Shown here piece by piece: positions 1-9,336 of a stretch of DNA of 64,000 nt. The notes beneath the pieces were generated by a model, which was not told the origin of the DNA, did no database searches, and worked only from the letters and a program-made list of their open reading frames with translations. Source of the DNA: Microbacterium thalassium (GTDB lineage Bacteria; Actinomycetota; Actinomycetes; Actinomycetales; Microbacteriaceae); NCBI RefSeq assembly GCF_014208045.1, contig NZ_JACHML010000001.1, forward strand, positions 3,410,001-3,474,000, given 5' to 3'. Both the position numbers and the translations under genes were made by a program. The stretch's first letter is position 1, and each line of letters opens with the position of its first letter.

Positions 1-276
1 CTCGAGCACCGGGAACGCCGGCAGGTAGAGGTCGACCGTGAACGGTCCGAGTGCCGTCAGCGCGCCCAGCAGGATGACGTAGAGGACGCGGCGGCGCGTC
101 GAGATCGAATCGCCCGGGTGGAGGACGATCGGCGCGGTCGCCGGGTCTGATCCGAGCGTGCGGATCGCGCCCGTCGGCGAGCCATGGCGGGGGTGCGGCT
201 CGGGGCTGCGACCGGCGTGAGGAGGCTGATCGGGGGCGTCCGGGCGGATGACCGGATTGGCGGCGGTGTCGAACAT
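1..276 (-). CDS. Bcr/CflA-type MFS drug exporter, N-terminal part
   Basis: Only the first 92 residues are inside the window; the rest lies to the left. The ATG is at 276. A Pro/His-rich cytoplasmic leader of about 60 residues precedes the first membrane helix, which reads ILLGALTALGPFTVDLYLPA. The pattern G-x-x-T-x-D-x-Y-L-P-A-F is the characteristic TM1 of Bcr/CflA (DHA1) drug:H+ antiporters of the inner membrane. The leader is longer than usual for the family, so an internal start is possible, but no better ribosome site is visible. It is divergent from the gene at 432, and a perfect 16-bp palindrome lies between them. The family call is fairly sure; the substrate is unknown. Confidence 0.75.
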   Translation of the reverse strand, partial: MFDTAANPVIRPDAPDQPPHAGRSPEPHPRHGSPTGAIRTLGSDPATAPIVLHPGDSISTRRRVLYVILLGALTALGPFTVDLYLPAFPVLE

Positions 277-353
277 GGCGAGTCTTCGTTTCGGCGGCGC
301 GGGCGTCGACACCGGGGATCCCGGTTCAGGCGCGTGGAGGAGGGCAGAGCGGA

Positions 354-369
354 TTCGAATCGATTCGAA
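354..369. promoter_or_regulatory. Perfect 16-bp palindrome TTCGAATCGATTCGAA, operator candidate
   Basis: The site lies in the 155-bp gap between the divergent exporter (start 276) and membrane protein (start 432). Its two halves are exact reverse complements. A TAACAT hexamer on the minus strand (376-381) could be the exporter -10, which would put the palindrome at the transcription start. The position suits a local repressor; no regulator gene is adjacent within the window. Confidence 0.4.
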
Positions 370-817
370 GAGTCCATGTTACCGGATACAGCGACCGCGT
401 GGATCTTCCCGCGGCCCGTAGGGTGAGAGCCATGACGTCCGAGACCGCACCGACGCGCCGCCGCCCCGTCGCCGTCACGGTCGCGGTCGTCCTCATCTAC
501 CTCAGCGGTCTGCTGGCGACGGCCATCGGCATCCTGATCCTCCTCAGCCGCTACGACGTGCCCGAGAGCGAGGTGCTGACGGTGTCGCTGCTCGGGTCGG
601 CGGTGATCCTGTTCGGGCTCCTCACCGTGTCGGCGGGCGCCAGCATCGCGCGCGGGAGCGCGCTGGCGCGGCTGCTCGTGACGATCTACCTCGGCCTGCA
701 GCTCGTGCTGCACGCGGTCACGATCGTCGCGACGAGCGACTGGGACTGGGCGGGCTTCGTCCAGCCGGCGCTCATGATCTTCATCCTCGTCGTGCTGTGG
801 CTGCCCCCGATGGCGCG

Positions 818-3289
<2,472 letters not shown>

Positions 3290-3378
3290 GTGTCACACCC
3301 TAGAGGCGGACCCGCGCGTGCGAAGCGGCCGAGCGGGATTCCGCGCGCGCTCGCGGGTTCGCGCGGTGCGGGGACGCA

Positions 3379-3412
3379 GAAGACCCCGGATGCCGAGGCA
3401 CCCGGGGTCTTC
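3379..3412 (-). terminator. Hairpin terminator after rplL
   Basis: Perfect 11-bp arms GAAGACCCCGG / CCGGGGTCTTC enclose a 12-nt loop, 18-51 bases beyond the rplL stop on the minus strand. No strong U-tract follows, as is common for actinobacterial terminators. The ATPase gene 90 bp further on is therefore probably a separate unit. Confidence 0.7.
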
Positions 3413-3429
3413 AGGAAAGTGAAGCGAGA

Positions 3430-3825
3430 TTACTTGAGGGTAACCGTCGCGCCAGCCTCCTCGAGCTTGGCCTTCGCCTTCTCGGCGTCGTCCTTGTTCG
3501 CGCCCTCGAGAACGGGCTTCGGGGCACCGTCGACGACGGCCTTGGCCTCGCCGAGGCCGAGCGAGGTGAGCTCGCGGACGGCCTTGATGACCTGGATCTT
3601 CTTGTCGCCGGCGGCCTCGAGGATGACGTCGAACGCGTCCTTCTCCTCCTCGGCGGCGGCGTCGGCACCCGCACCGCCGGCGGCGGGGGCGGCACCGGCA
3701 ACGGCGACCGGGGCGGCGGCGGTGACGTCGAAGGTCTCCTCGAACGCCTTGACGAACTCGCTGAGCTCGATGAGGGTGAGCTCCTTGAACGCGTCGAGCA
3801 GCTCCTCAGTGCTGAGCTTTGCCAT
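3430..3825 (-). CDS. rplL: Large ribosomal subunit protein bL12 (L7/L12)
   Basis: This 131-residue protein forms the flexible stalk dimers that recruit translation GTPases to the 50S subunit. The N-terminal dimerisation helices begin [16 protein letters not shown]. An Ala/Gly/Pro hinge lies near residues 38-58, and the C-terminal domain carries the conserved KTPVLEGA-like segment seen here as [10 protein letters not shown] and ends in TVTLK. The ATG at 3825 is preceded by AAGGAGAATCATC, a strong ribosome site. It follows rplJ by 42 bp in the same operon and is followed by a hairpin. The assignment is secure. Confidence 0.98.
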   Translation of the reverse strand: MAKLSTEELLDAFKELTLIELSEFVKAFEETFDVTAAAPVAVAGAAPAAGGAGADAAAEEEKDAFDVILEAAGDKKIQVIKAVRELTSLGLGEAKAVVDGAPKPVLEGANKDDAEKAKAKLEEAGATVTLK

Positions 3826-3867
3826 GATGATTCTCCTTGATTGGGGTTTCTATCGCCGCTGGCCGGT

Positions 3868-4383
3868 TCAGGCCGCGGACTCCTGCTTCTCGCGCAGCGC
3901 GTCGACCGTGCGAACGGCCTTCGACGGGAGCGCGTTGAAGACGAATGCCGCCTTGGTCATCGAGGCCTTCATCGCACCGGCGAGCTTCGCCAGCAGGACT
4001 TCACGGCTCTCGAGGTCGGCGAGCTTGTTGACCTCGTCCGCGGTCAGAGGGTTGCCATCGAAGTAGCCGCCCTTGATCACGAGAAGAGGGTGTGCCTTGG
4101 CGAAGGCACGCAGACCCTTCGCGACGGCGACCGGGTCACCGTGCACGAACGCGACCGCCGACGGACCCTTGAGGCCCTCGTCCAGTCCCGTGACCCCCGC
4201 GTTGTTCGCGGCGATCTTGGTCAGCGTGTTCTTCACCACGGCGTACTCCGCGTCCTGACGGATGCTGTTGCGGAGCTCCTTGAGCTCGGCAACCGTCAGA
4301 CCGCGGTACTCGGTGAGCAGAACGGCGGTCGAGTCCTCGAAATTCTTCGTGAGCTCGGCGACCGATGCTTCCTTCTGCGCCAT
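3868..4383 (-). CDS. rplJ: Large ribosomal subunit protein uL10
   Basis: L10 anchors the L12 dimers to the 50S stalk base. The 171-residue protein begins [11 protein letters not shown] and carries the conserved [13 protein letters not shown] and VVKNTL segments. The start at 4383 is fixed by AAGGAGTGGCC immediately upstream and by the family's normal length; the frame stays open further upstream but that region is untranslated leader. Its C-terminal helix ([10 protein letters not shown]) is the L12-binding tail. It is the first gene of the rplJ-rplL operon, behind a promoter, a roughly 200-nt leader and an intrinsic attenuator. In the classical system L10-L12 binds its own leader; here that is inferred from the layout. 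Confidence 0.98.
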   Translation of the reverse strand: MAQKEASVAELTKNFEDSTAVLLTEYRGLTVAELKELRNSIRQDAEYAVVKNTLTKIAANNAGVTGLDEGLKGPSAVAFVHGDPVAVAKGLRAFAKAHPLLVIKGGYFDGNPLTADEVNKLADLESREVLLAKLAGAMKASMTKAAFVFNALPSKAVRTVDALREKQESAA

Positions 4384-4592
4384 GGCCACTCCTTGTGTGT
4401 ACGTCACGCTCCGCGGAGGCGGGGCGTCGACCTGGACCACCGTGCTCCGGGCATGAAAAAAGCTCCGGCGCAAGCGCACGGAGCGGGAATCCCGAGGGAG
4501 AATCGTTCGTGACACCTGCGCGGGCCCCTGCATTCACAGAGCTTCGATCGGACCGCGCTTGCGCGCACTCCGATGACCGGCGGTCTTCGGCT
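4384..4592 (-). promoter_or_regulatory. rplJ leader (L10-leader type) with attenuator
   Basis: The stretch between the predicted start site (about 4592) and the rplJ ATG has no plausible coding sequence but strong structure, including the terminator-like hairpin at 4456-4484. Leaders in this position are known to bind L10-(L12) in many bacteria and control the operon by attenuation or by blocking translation. A covariance-model scan would decide whether it matches the L10_leader family. Confidence 0.6.
4456..4484 (-). terminator. Intrinsic terminator/attenuator in the rplJ leader
   Basis: On the minus strand GCTCCG...CGGAGC encloses an inner GCGC/GCGC stem and is followed directly by TTTTTT. 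This is the clearest intrinsic terminator in the window. It sits 73 nt before the rplJ start codon, so some transcripts must read through it; it is best read as a regulated attenuator. Confidence 0.85.
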
Positions 4593-4598
4593 CCCTCA

Positions 4599-4627
4599 AG
4601 TGTACGGCCTCCGCCGCCCCCCGCCAA
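4599..4627 (-). promoter_or_regulatory. Probable rplJL promoter
   Basis: On the minus strand a -35-like TTGGCG (4627-4622) is 17 bp from a -10 TACACT (4604-4599), matching the actinobacterial TAnnnT pattern. It would start a transcript near 4592, ahead of the structured leader. The same CGTACACT core occurs upstream of tRNA-Trp. Confidence 0.5.
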
Positions 4628-4635
4628 ATCCGCGC

Positions 4636-4694
4636 GTTGACTCATCGAAGATGCCCGCGTAGCTGCATTCGTTGACTCATCGAGGAATGCCCGC
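4636..4694. repeat. Pair of 23/24-bp direct repeats upstream of the rplJ promoter
   Basis: Copies at 4636-4658 and 4671-4694 share GTTGACTCATCGA and ATGCCCGC with one substitution and one inserted base between them. They start 35 bp apart, just upstream of the rplJ -35 hexamer. They could be binding sites for an activator, or a simple duplication. Confidence 0.6.
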
Positions 4695-4741
4695 TCGGTC
4701 CTCCCTCCCCACCCCGCTCATTCCTCGCGCGCTCCGGCGAG

Positions 4742-4819
4742 TGCATGTGCACTCGCCGAGACGACAGCTTCTGGTCGGGAAGCGACGTATGCACTCGACG
4801 ACTGCATGTGCACTCGCCG
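4742..4819. repeat. Palindromic element A, 78 bp
   Basis: The element begins and ends with the identical 17-mer TGCATGTGCACTCGCCG (4742-4758 and 4803-4819). Its interior is an imperfect inverted repeat. Bases 4735-4758 also form a perfect 11-bp stem with a 2-base centre. It matches element B (5931-6008) at about 58 of 78 positions without gaps, in the same orientation. It lies just downstream of the AbiEi-like gene. Confidence 0.75.
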
Positions 4820-4831
4820 CGTGGCCCGCGG

Positions 4832-5860
4832 TCACGCGGGCCGGCGGGAGGAGGACGCGATGGGTGGGGTGATGCCGAACGCGGCCAGACGGCGCGCGAG
4901 CGTCGCGGCGTCGGCGATGTGAGGGTCCTCGACACGACCGAAGCGCTCCTGCCGCGTTCCGCGGATCCAGTCCTCGCGCCGCTTCTCTGCCAGGATGACG
5001 TCCTCGATGGTTTTGCCGTGTCGCAGCGCAGCGTCCCGGTACTTGCCTTCGCCGTCGAACTCCAGGAGTGCCCGGGCTTCCGCGATCCCGATGTCGACCT
5101 CGTAGTCGTGGCCGGCCGGCCCCGGCACCGGGACCTGGAGCTCGAAGCACCGGAACCCCAGCTCGTGCAGCCGGACGCGGGTCACACTCTCGCCGGGGAG
5201 TTCCGCACGCCCGTCGGCGAAGGCGATCACCTCACGAGCCTGACGGATGCCGCGCGCACCCTTCGCGCCGGCCGCGCGCTCGGCCAGGCGGGCGCGCATC
5301 GCCTCGGCGCGTTCGGTGTCGTACCGGCGGTCCGTCATCGCAACACGACGCAGCGCCGCATCCGCCGCCGAAACAGCCGCGGCAAAGGACAGCGTGCGGG
5401 CCAGATCGAACACCGTCCGCTCCAGCGACGTGCACCTGACACCGCCGATCACGGCGATGTCGTCATCGCTCAGCTCTTCGGCATGCCGCGCGAGCCCCGG
5501 CCGGCTCGGCGCCCGGGCTCCCGGCGGCAGCGCCACATGCACGGCATCCGGGACGTGCCGATAGAGCGGAAGTGCCCACACCGCCGCCGCCGAGTCGCGC
5601 ACCGCGACGGCGACCGCCCTGTCCATCTCGGCGAAGGCGGCGCTGACCTCGAGGCGGTGCCGAGACTCCGGCCACAAGTCGGCCCACAGGGCGCCGTCGA
5701 CATATCGGTTGCGCTGCAGGCGCCGAAGGCGTCCGCCCGCAACCGCGGCGCCGATCTGGCGGGCCGTCCTCCCCTCCGCCCGGAGCTGCTGGTGCGTGAG
5801 CACGCATGAAGCCGCCTCGTCGAGTCCGATGTGGCGTCGCGGCATCCACTCATGGTGCAC
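4832..5860 (-). CDS. AbiEi-type wHTH plus DUF559/PD-(D/E)XK-like protein
   Basis: The 342-residue protein has an N-terminal winged-helix-like part (about residues 15-55, VLTHQQLRAEGRTARQIGAA) as in AbiEi-type antitoxin domains. A central region contains the CTSLERTVFDLAR signature at 143-155. The C-terminal domain resembles DUF559/Vsr-like nucleases, with Glu224, Asp256 (YEVDIG) and Glu267-Phe-Asp-Gly...Lys273-Tyr. These residues fit a PD-(D/E)XK core. Such proteins are common single genes in actinobacteria and their role is not established. No AbiEii-like toxin is adjacent, so a toxin-antitoxin role is not supported. The start is the GTG at 5860, with an ATG at 5845 as alternative; neither has a clear ribosome site. 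Related palindromic elements flank both ends. Confidence 0.75.
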   Translation of the reverse strand: MHHEWMPRRHIGLDEAASCVLTHQQLRAEGRTARQIGAAVAGGRLRRLQRNRYVDGALWADLWPESRHRLEVSAAFAEMDRAVAVAVRDSAAAVWALPLYRHVPDAVHVALPPGARAPSRPGLARHAEELSDDDIAVIGGVRCTSLERTVFDLARTLSFAAAVSAADAALRRVAMTDRRYDTERAEAMRARLAERAAGAKGARGIRQAREVIAFADGRAELPGESVTRVRLHELGFRCFELQVPVPGPAGHDYEVDIGIAEARALLEFDGEGKYRDAALRHGKTIEDVILAEKRREDWIRGTRQERFGRVEDPHIADAATLARRLAAFGITPPIASSSRRPA

Positions 5861-5930
5861 CCCGCGACACGCCCGTCACGGACTTGTCCCCACCCCTCCC
5901 CCTGTGGAGGAGCCCCCACCAGATGTCGCG

Positions 5931-6008
5931 TGCATGTGTTCTCGCCGAGGTGATAGCTCGTAGACGGTCGGGGACGTACCACCTCGGCGACAGCATATGC
6001 ACTCGCCG
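5931..6008. repeat. Palindromic element B, 78 bp
   Basis: The arms GCATGTGTTCTCGCCGAGGT... and its near reverse complement ending CGGCGACAGCATATGC form an imperfect stem of about 27 bp; the inner 14 bp match at 13 positions. It lies in the divergent region between the AbiEi-like gene and the YqaJ-type gene and is the direct-orientation partner of element A. Confidence 0.75.
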
Positions 6009-6107
6009 GATGGGCGACCCGCGGGAGCGGATGCGCGCGGGCAGCGGATGCAGGCGGGGGCGGGTGTCGCGAGGAAACCTGGGGGTGGGGGTGAGTAGGG
6101 TCGAGGC

Positions 6108-6776
6108 GTGACTCCGGAGCTCGCCGCGCGCATCGTCGCGGATTCGCGCGACCGGGTGGCGTGGGTGCGGGCGCGCTCGCGCGGCATCACGGCGACGGAT
6201 GTCGCGACCCTCACGTCCGAGCGGGCGATCGCGCGTGCCGCCGACGCCAAGCTTCTGGGCTCGGGCTTCTCGGGCAACGCGTACACCGCGCACGGGCGGG
6301 CCCGCGAGCCCGAGATCGCGGCGTGGGTCGCGGCGACCCACGGCATCCAGCCGTCGTCGGCGCTCTTCCACGCCGTCGTCGAGAAACGGCACCTGGCGAC
6401 CCCCGACGGTATCGCGGTCGACGAGGGCGGCCGGGTGACCCTCGCCGAGATCAAGACCACCAACAAGGCGTGGAAGTCCATCCCCCGCTCGTACCTGCGC
6501 CAGGTGTGGTGGCAGCAGCACGTGCTCGGGGCCGAGCGCACGCTCGTCGCGTGGGAGCAGCACGACGACTTCGTGCCGGTCGGCGACGAGCCGCGCTGCG
6601 CCTGGGTGGATCGCGACGACGCCGAGATCGCGAAGCTCGTGGGCCTCGCGACGACCCTCATCGACGAGCTGTACCGTCGCACCACCGGGCGCGCCGTGCC
6701 GGCACGACCCGACGAGCGGATGCCGCAGCCCGCGACGCCGCGCCAGGCCTACCGGGCCCTCGCGCTCGCCGACTGA
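6108..6776 (+). CDS. YqaJ-type viral recombinase/exonuclease domain protein
   Basis: A 222-residue protein matching the YqaJ family, related to lambda exonuclease, which resects double-strand DNA ends during recombination. The visible motifs are GITATDVA (26-33), HGRAREPEI with Glu67/Glu69, ATPDGI with Asp100, and AEIKTT with Glu114 and Lys116. These form the usual Asp/Glu-x-Lys metal site, so the enzyme looks intact. The GTG at 6108 is used; no ATG fits the conserved N-terminus. There is no recT/beta-type annealing gene, portal or integrase nearby, so it stands alone rather than in a prophage. It may be a domesticated phage gene. The role is inferred from the family only. Confidence 0.8.
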   Translation: MTPELAARIVADSRDRVAWVRARSRGITATDVATLTSERAIARAADAKLLGSGFSGNAYTAHGRAREPEIAAWVAATHGIQPSSALFHAVVEKRHLATPDGIAVDEGGRVTLAEIKTTNKAWKSIPRSYLRQVWWQQHVLGAERTLVAWEQHDDFVPVGDEPRCAWVDRDDAEIAKLVGLATTLIDELYRRTTGRAVPARPDERMPQPATPRQAYRALALAD

Positions 6777-6928
6777 CACCGGCGCGCGCAGCGCGCGGGC
6801 TCCGTTCACGCGTTGCGCCTCACCCCACGTCACCCCATCCCGCGTTTCTTCGCGCGAGCCGCGGGCACCTGCGCCCACCGCCCCGGCGCAACCCCCGCGA
6901 TGCTCGTGCCCCCGCGTGGACCCTGTAG

Positions 6929-6987
6929 TTGACCCACGTCAAGCATCCCCTTATAGTTGACCAATCTCAAACATTGACCTGAATCAA
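6929..6987 (+). promoter_or_regulatory. MFS pump promoter with three TTGA-N6-TCAA operators
   Basis: Palindromes of the form TTGA-N6-TCAA lie at 6929-6942, 6957-6970 and 6974-6987. A -35 TTGACC (6929-6934) and -10 TATAGT (6952-6957), 17 bp apart, make a good sigma-A-type promoter. The first operator covers the -35, the second starts at the end of the -10, and the third lies downstream. MarR-family proteins favour palindromes of this type, and a MarR gene lies downstream in the same operon. Confidence 0.75.
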
Positions 6988-7032
6988 CCAGAGCGCCGAC
7001 GGCGTCGCTCCCCCATCGCTCCGAAGGACCCC

Positions 7033-8730
7033 ATGTCTGACACCGCCGCCGCCGCCCGGCCCGCCATGTCGCACCGCGAGGTGCTCCAGGCGCTCTCGGG
7101 CCTCCTCCTGGGCATGTTCGTGTCGATGCTCGCGTCGACCGTCGTCTCGACCTCGCTCCCCGTCATCGTCCACGACCTCGAGGGAGACCAGGCCGCGTTC
7201 ACGTGGGTGGTCACCGCGACCCTGCTGACCACGGCGATCTCGACCCCGGTCTGGGGCAAGCTCGCCGACCTGTACGACCGCAAGCTGCTGTTCCAGCTCG
7301 CCATCGCGATCTTCGTGCTCGCCTCGGCGTCCGCCGGATTCGCCCAGGACCCCGGAATGCTGATCGCGTCGCGCGCCGTTCAGGGCCTCGGCGCCGGCGG
7401 CCTCGCCGCGCTCAGCCAGGTGCTCATGGCCGACATCATCAGCCCGCGCGAGCGCGGCCGGTACATGGGCCTGTTCGGCGCCGTCATGGCCGTCGCGACC
7501 GTCGGCGGTCCGCTGCTCGGCGGCGTCATCACGGATGCGTGGGGCTGGCGCTGGAACTTCTTCGTCGCGCTTCCGGTCGCCGTCGCCGCGCTCATCATCG
7601 TCCAGAAGACGCTCCATGTCCCACGCCACTCGCGCAGGGTCTCGATCGACTACGTCGGCATCGTGCTGCTGTCGGCCGCCGTGTCGCTGCTGCTGATCTG
7701 GGTGACGAACGCCGGCACCGACTACGACTGGTGGAGCCTCACGACCCTGCTGATGGTCGGCGGCGCGGTGCTGGCGACGGCGCTGTTCATCGTCGTCGAA
7801 CTGCGGGTGAAGGAGCCGCTGGTCCCATTGTCGCTGTTCCGCAACCGGACCTTCACGCTGGCCGTGCTGGCCTCGATCGCCACGGGCATCGCGATGTTCG
7901 GCGCATCGGTGTTCCTGAGCCAGTACATGCAGCTCGCGCGCGGCGCGACCCCCACCGAAGCGGGCATCATGACGATCCCGATGATCGCCGGGCTCCTCGT
8001 CGCCTCCATGACCATCGGCGCGCTCATCACGAAGTTCGGGCACTGGAAGCCGTACCTGATCGGCGGCGCCGTGATGCTGATCGCCGGCGCTTCGCTGCTG
8101 TCGACGATCGAGTACGACACGAACTTCGCCCTCGTATCGCTCTACATGGCCCTCCTCGGGGCGGGCGTGGGCTCGACCATGCAGAACCTCGTCCTGATCG
8201 TCCAGAACACCTCCCAGCCCACCGAGATCGGCGTCGCCAGCTCGGGTGTCACGTTCTTCCGCAGCCTCGGCGGCACGGTCGGCGTCTCGCTCATGGGCGC
8301 GGCTCTGGCGTCTCGCGTGACGGATCTGCTCGCCGGTCGTCAGGCCGATCTCGCGGCGGCGCTCGCCGGCCTCGGCGACCAGGGCTCCGCGGTCGCCGAG
8401 AGCCTGCAGTCCGACACCCTTCCGGCGGTATCGAGCATGCCCGACGCCATCCGCGTGATCTTCGAGGACGTCTACGCGCAGGGCATCTCGCACTCGTTCC
8501 TCATCGCCGTGCCGTTCGCGGTGATCAGCCTCATCGCGATCCTGTTCCTGCCGAACACGCCGCTGACGCGCATGACGACCTCCGAGCGCATGCACGCCGC
8601 CGAGGCGGATCTCGCGACGGTCTCGACGAGCGAGGGGATGCAGACCCTCACCGCCACCGCCGCCATCCGCGTCCAGGGCCGGGAGCGCCGCGACGTCGAG
8701 GCCGCACGCCGTGCCGAAGCCCGCGACTAG
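7033..8730 (+). CDS. DHA2-family MFS drug efflux transporter
   Basis: A 565-residue proton-driven exporter of the EmrB/QacA (14-helix, DHA2) group in the cytoplasmic membrane. The loop after helix 2 carries motif A as GKLADLYDRKLLF, and the helix-5 region has motif C as GPLLGGVITDAWGWRWNFF. Hydrophobic segments continue to about residue 510, followed by a hydrophilic Arg-rich tail. The ATG at 7033 follows GAAGGACCCC. The gene is the first of an operon with a MarR regulator that starts 11 bp after the stop, and its promoter is covered by three matching palindromes. This points to substrate-induced expression. Substrates cannot be told from the sequence. Confidence 0.92.
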   Translation: MSDTAAAARPAMSHREVLQALSGLLLGMFVSMLASTVVSTSLPVIVHDLEGDQAAFTWVVTATLLTTAISTPVWGKLADLYDRKLLFQLAIAIFVLASASAGFAQDPGMLIASRAVQGLGAGGLAALSQVLMADIISPRERGRYMGLFGAVMAVATVGGPLLGGVITDAWGWRWNFFVALPVAVAALIIVQKTLHVPRHSRRVSIDYVGIVLLSAAVSLLLIWVTNAGTDYDWWSLTTLLMVGGAVLATALFIVVELRVKEPLVPLSLFRNRTFTLAVLASIATGIAMFGASVFLSQYMQLARGATPTEAGIMTIPMIAGLLVASMTIGALITKFGHWKPYLIGGAVMLIAGASLLSTIEYDTNFALVSLYMALLGAGVGSTMQNLVLIVQNTSQPTEIGVASSGVTFFRSLGGTVGVSLMGAALASRVTDLLAGRQADLAAALAGLGDQGSAVAESLQSDTLPAVSSMPDAIRVIFEDVYAQGISHSFLIAVPFAVISLIAILFLPNTPLTRMTTSERMHAAEADLATVSTSEGMQTLTATAAIRVQGRERRDVEAARRAEARD

Positions 8731-8740
8731 GCTCGGCGTC

Positions 8741-9196
8741 ATGTCAGGCGAGGCTCCCGACCCGCGCACCGCCGCGGTGCGCGCGCTCGAGCTCGAGTTC
8801 GGGTCGCTCATGGGCATGTTCCGGAGGATCATCGCCGAGAACGCCGATCGGCTGAGCCCCGGGATGCTGCCCGGCGTCTACAAGGTCTTCACCGTCATCG
8901 CCCGTCGCGAGTCCATCACGCTGTCGACCCTCGCCGACGTCCTGGCCGCCGACAAGGGGCAGACCAGCCGCGCCGTGCGCGAGCTCGAGGAGCTCGGGCT
9001 CGTCCAGCGCACCCCCGACCCCGCCGATCGCCGGTCGCAGCTGATCTCCCCCACGCCGATGGGCCTCGAGCGGCTCGCCGCGGCGCGCGCCCCGCAGGAG
9101 AGGTCGCTCCTGGCCGCACTCGAGGACTGGTCGGTCGACGACATCGACGACCTCGCGCGGATGCTGCGCGCCCTCGCCGCGGGCGAGTCGCCCTGA
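8741..9196 (+). CDS. MarR-family transcriptional regulator
   Basis: A 151-residue winged-helix regulator. The recognition region reads ITLSTLADVLAADKGQTSRAVRELEELGLVQR, followed by the wing with the DPADRRSQLISPTPMG signature typical of MarR (the DxRxxxLxLT motif). Dimerisation helices flank it. The ATG at 8741 is chosen; a GTG at 8711 would overlap the transporter by 20 bp and add a Pro/Arg leader unlike the family. It is co-directional with the efflux pump and probably represses the shared promoter at 6929-6987 until a small hydrophobic or phenolic ligand binds. Ligand and autoregulation are inferences. Confidence 0.9.
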   Translation: MSGEAPDPRTAAVRALELEFGSLMGMFRRIIAENADRLSPGMLPGVYKVFTVIARRESITLSTLADVLAADKGQTSRAVRELEELGLVQRTPDPADRRSQLISPTPMGLERLAAARAPQERSLLAALEDWSVDDIDDLARMLRALAAGESP

Positions 9197-9233
9197 CAGC
9201 CTCGCGCTGACGGCGCCCGCGACCTTCGCCATC

Positions 9234-9250
9234 GTTTTCACCGGTGTAAC
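9234..9250. promoter_or_regulatory. Imperfect palindrome GTTnnCACCGGTGnnAAC, operator candidate
   Basis: The 17-bp site is symmetric at 13 positions with a perfect CACCGGTG core. It lies 87 bp before the oxidoreductase start. No dedicated regulator is adjacent other than the MarR gene, whose TTGA/TCAA motif it does not share. Confidence 0.35.
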
Positions 9251-9336
9251 ACGGCCGAGACAATCGGGATGTTGACTGATCGCAGAGCAAGCAACGAGTG
9301 CTGCCGACGTCGACATGCACTGGAAGGAGCGACCGC

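Noticed and set aside
354..369. TTCGAATCGATTCGAA as an SOS/LexA box
   Set aside because: The actinobacterial SOS box has TCGAAC and GTTCGA separated by 4 bp; here the half-sites are 2 bp closer and lack the C/G pair.
3868..4533. Longer rplJ start at 4533
   Set aside because: The extension would cover the attenuator hairpin and leader and lacks a ribosome site; the ATG at 4383 has one and gives the normal length.
4832..5860. AbiE toxin-antitoxin system
   Set aside because: Only an AbiEi-like N-terminal domain is present. No nucleotidyltransferase (AbiEii) gene is adjacent on either side.
4735..6008. CRISPR array or transposon ends
   Set aside because: There are only two long elements, with no regular spacers, no transposase and no clear target-site duplication.
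6108..6776. Prophage remnant
   Set aside because: Neighbouring genes are chromosomal efflux and regulatory genes; no structural, lysis or recombination partner genes are present.
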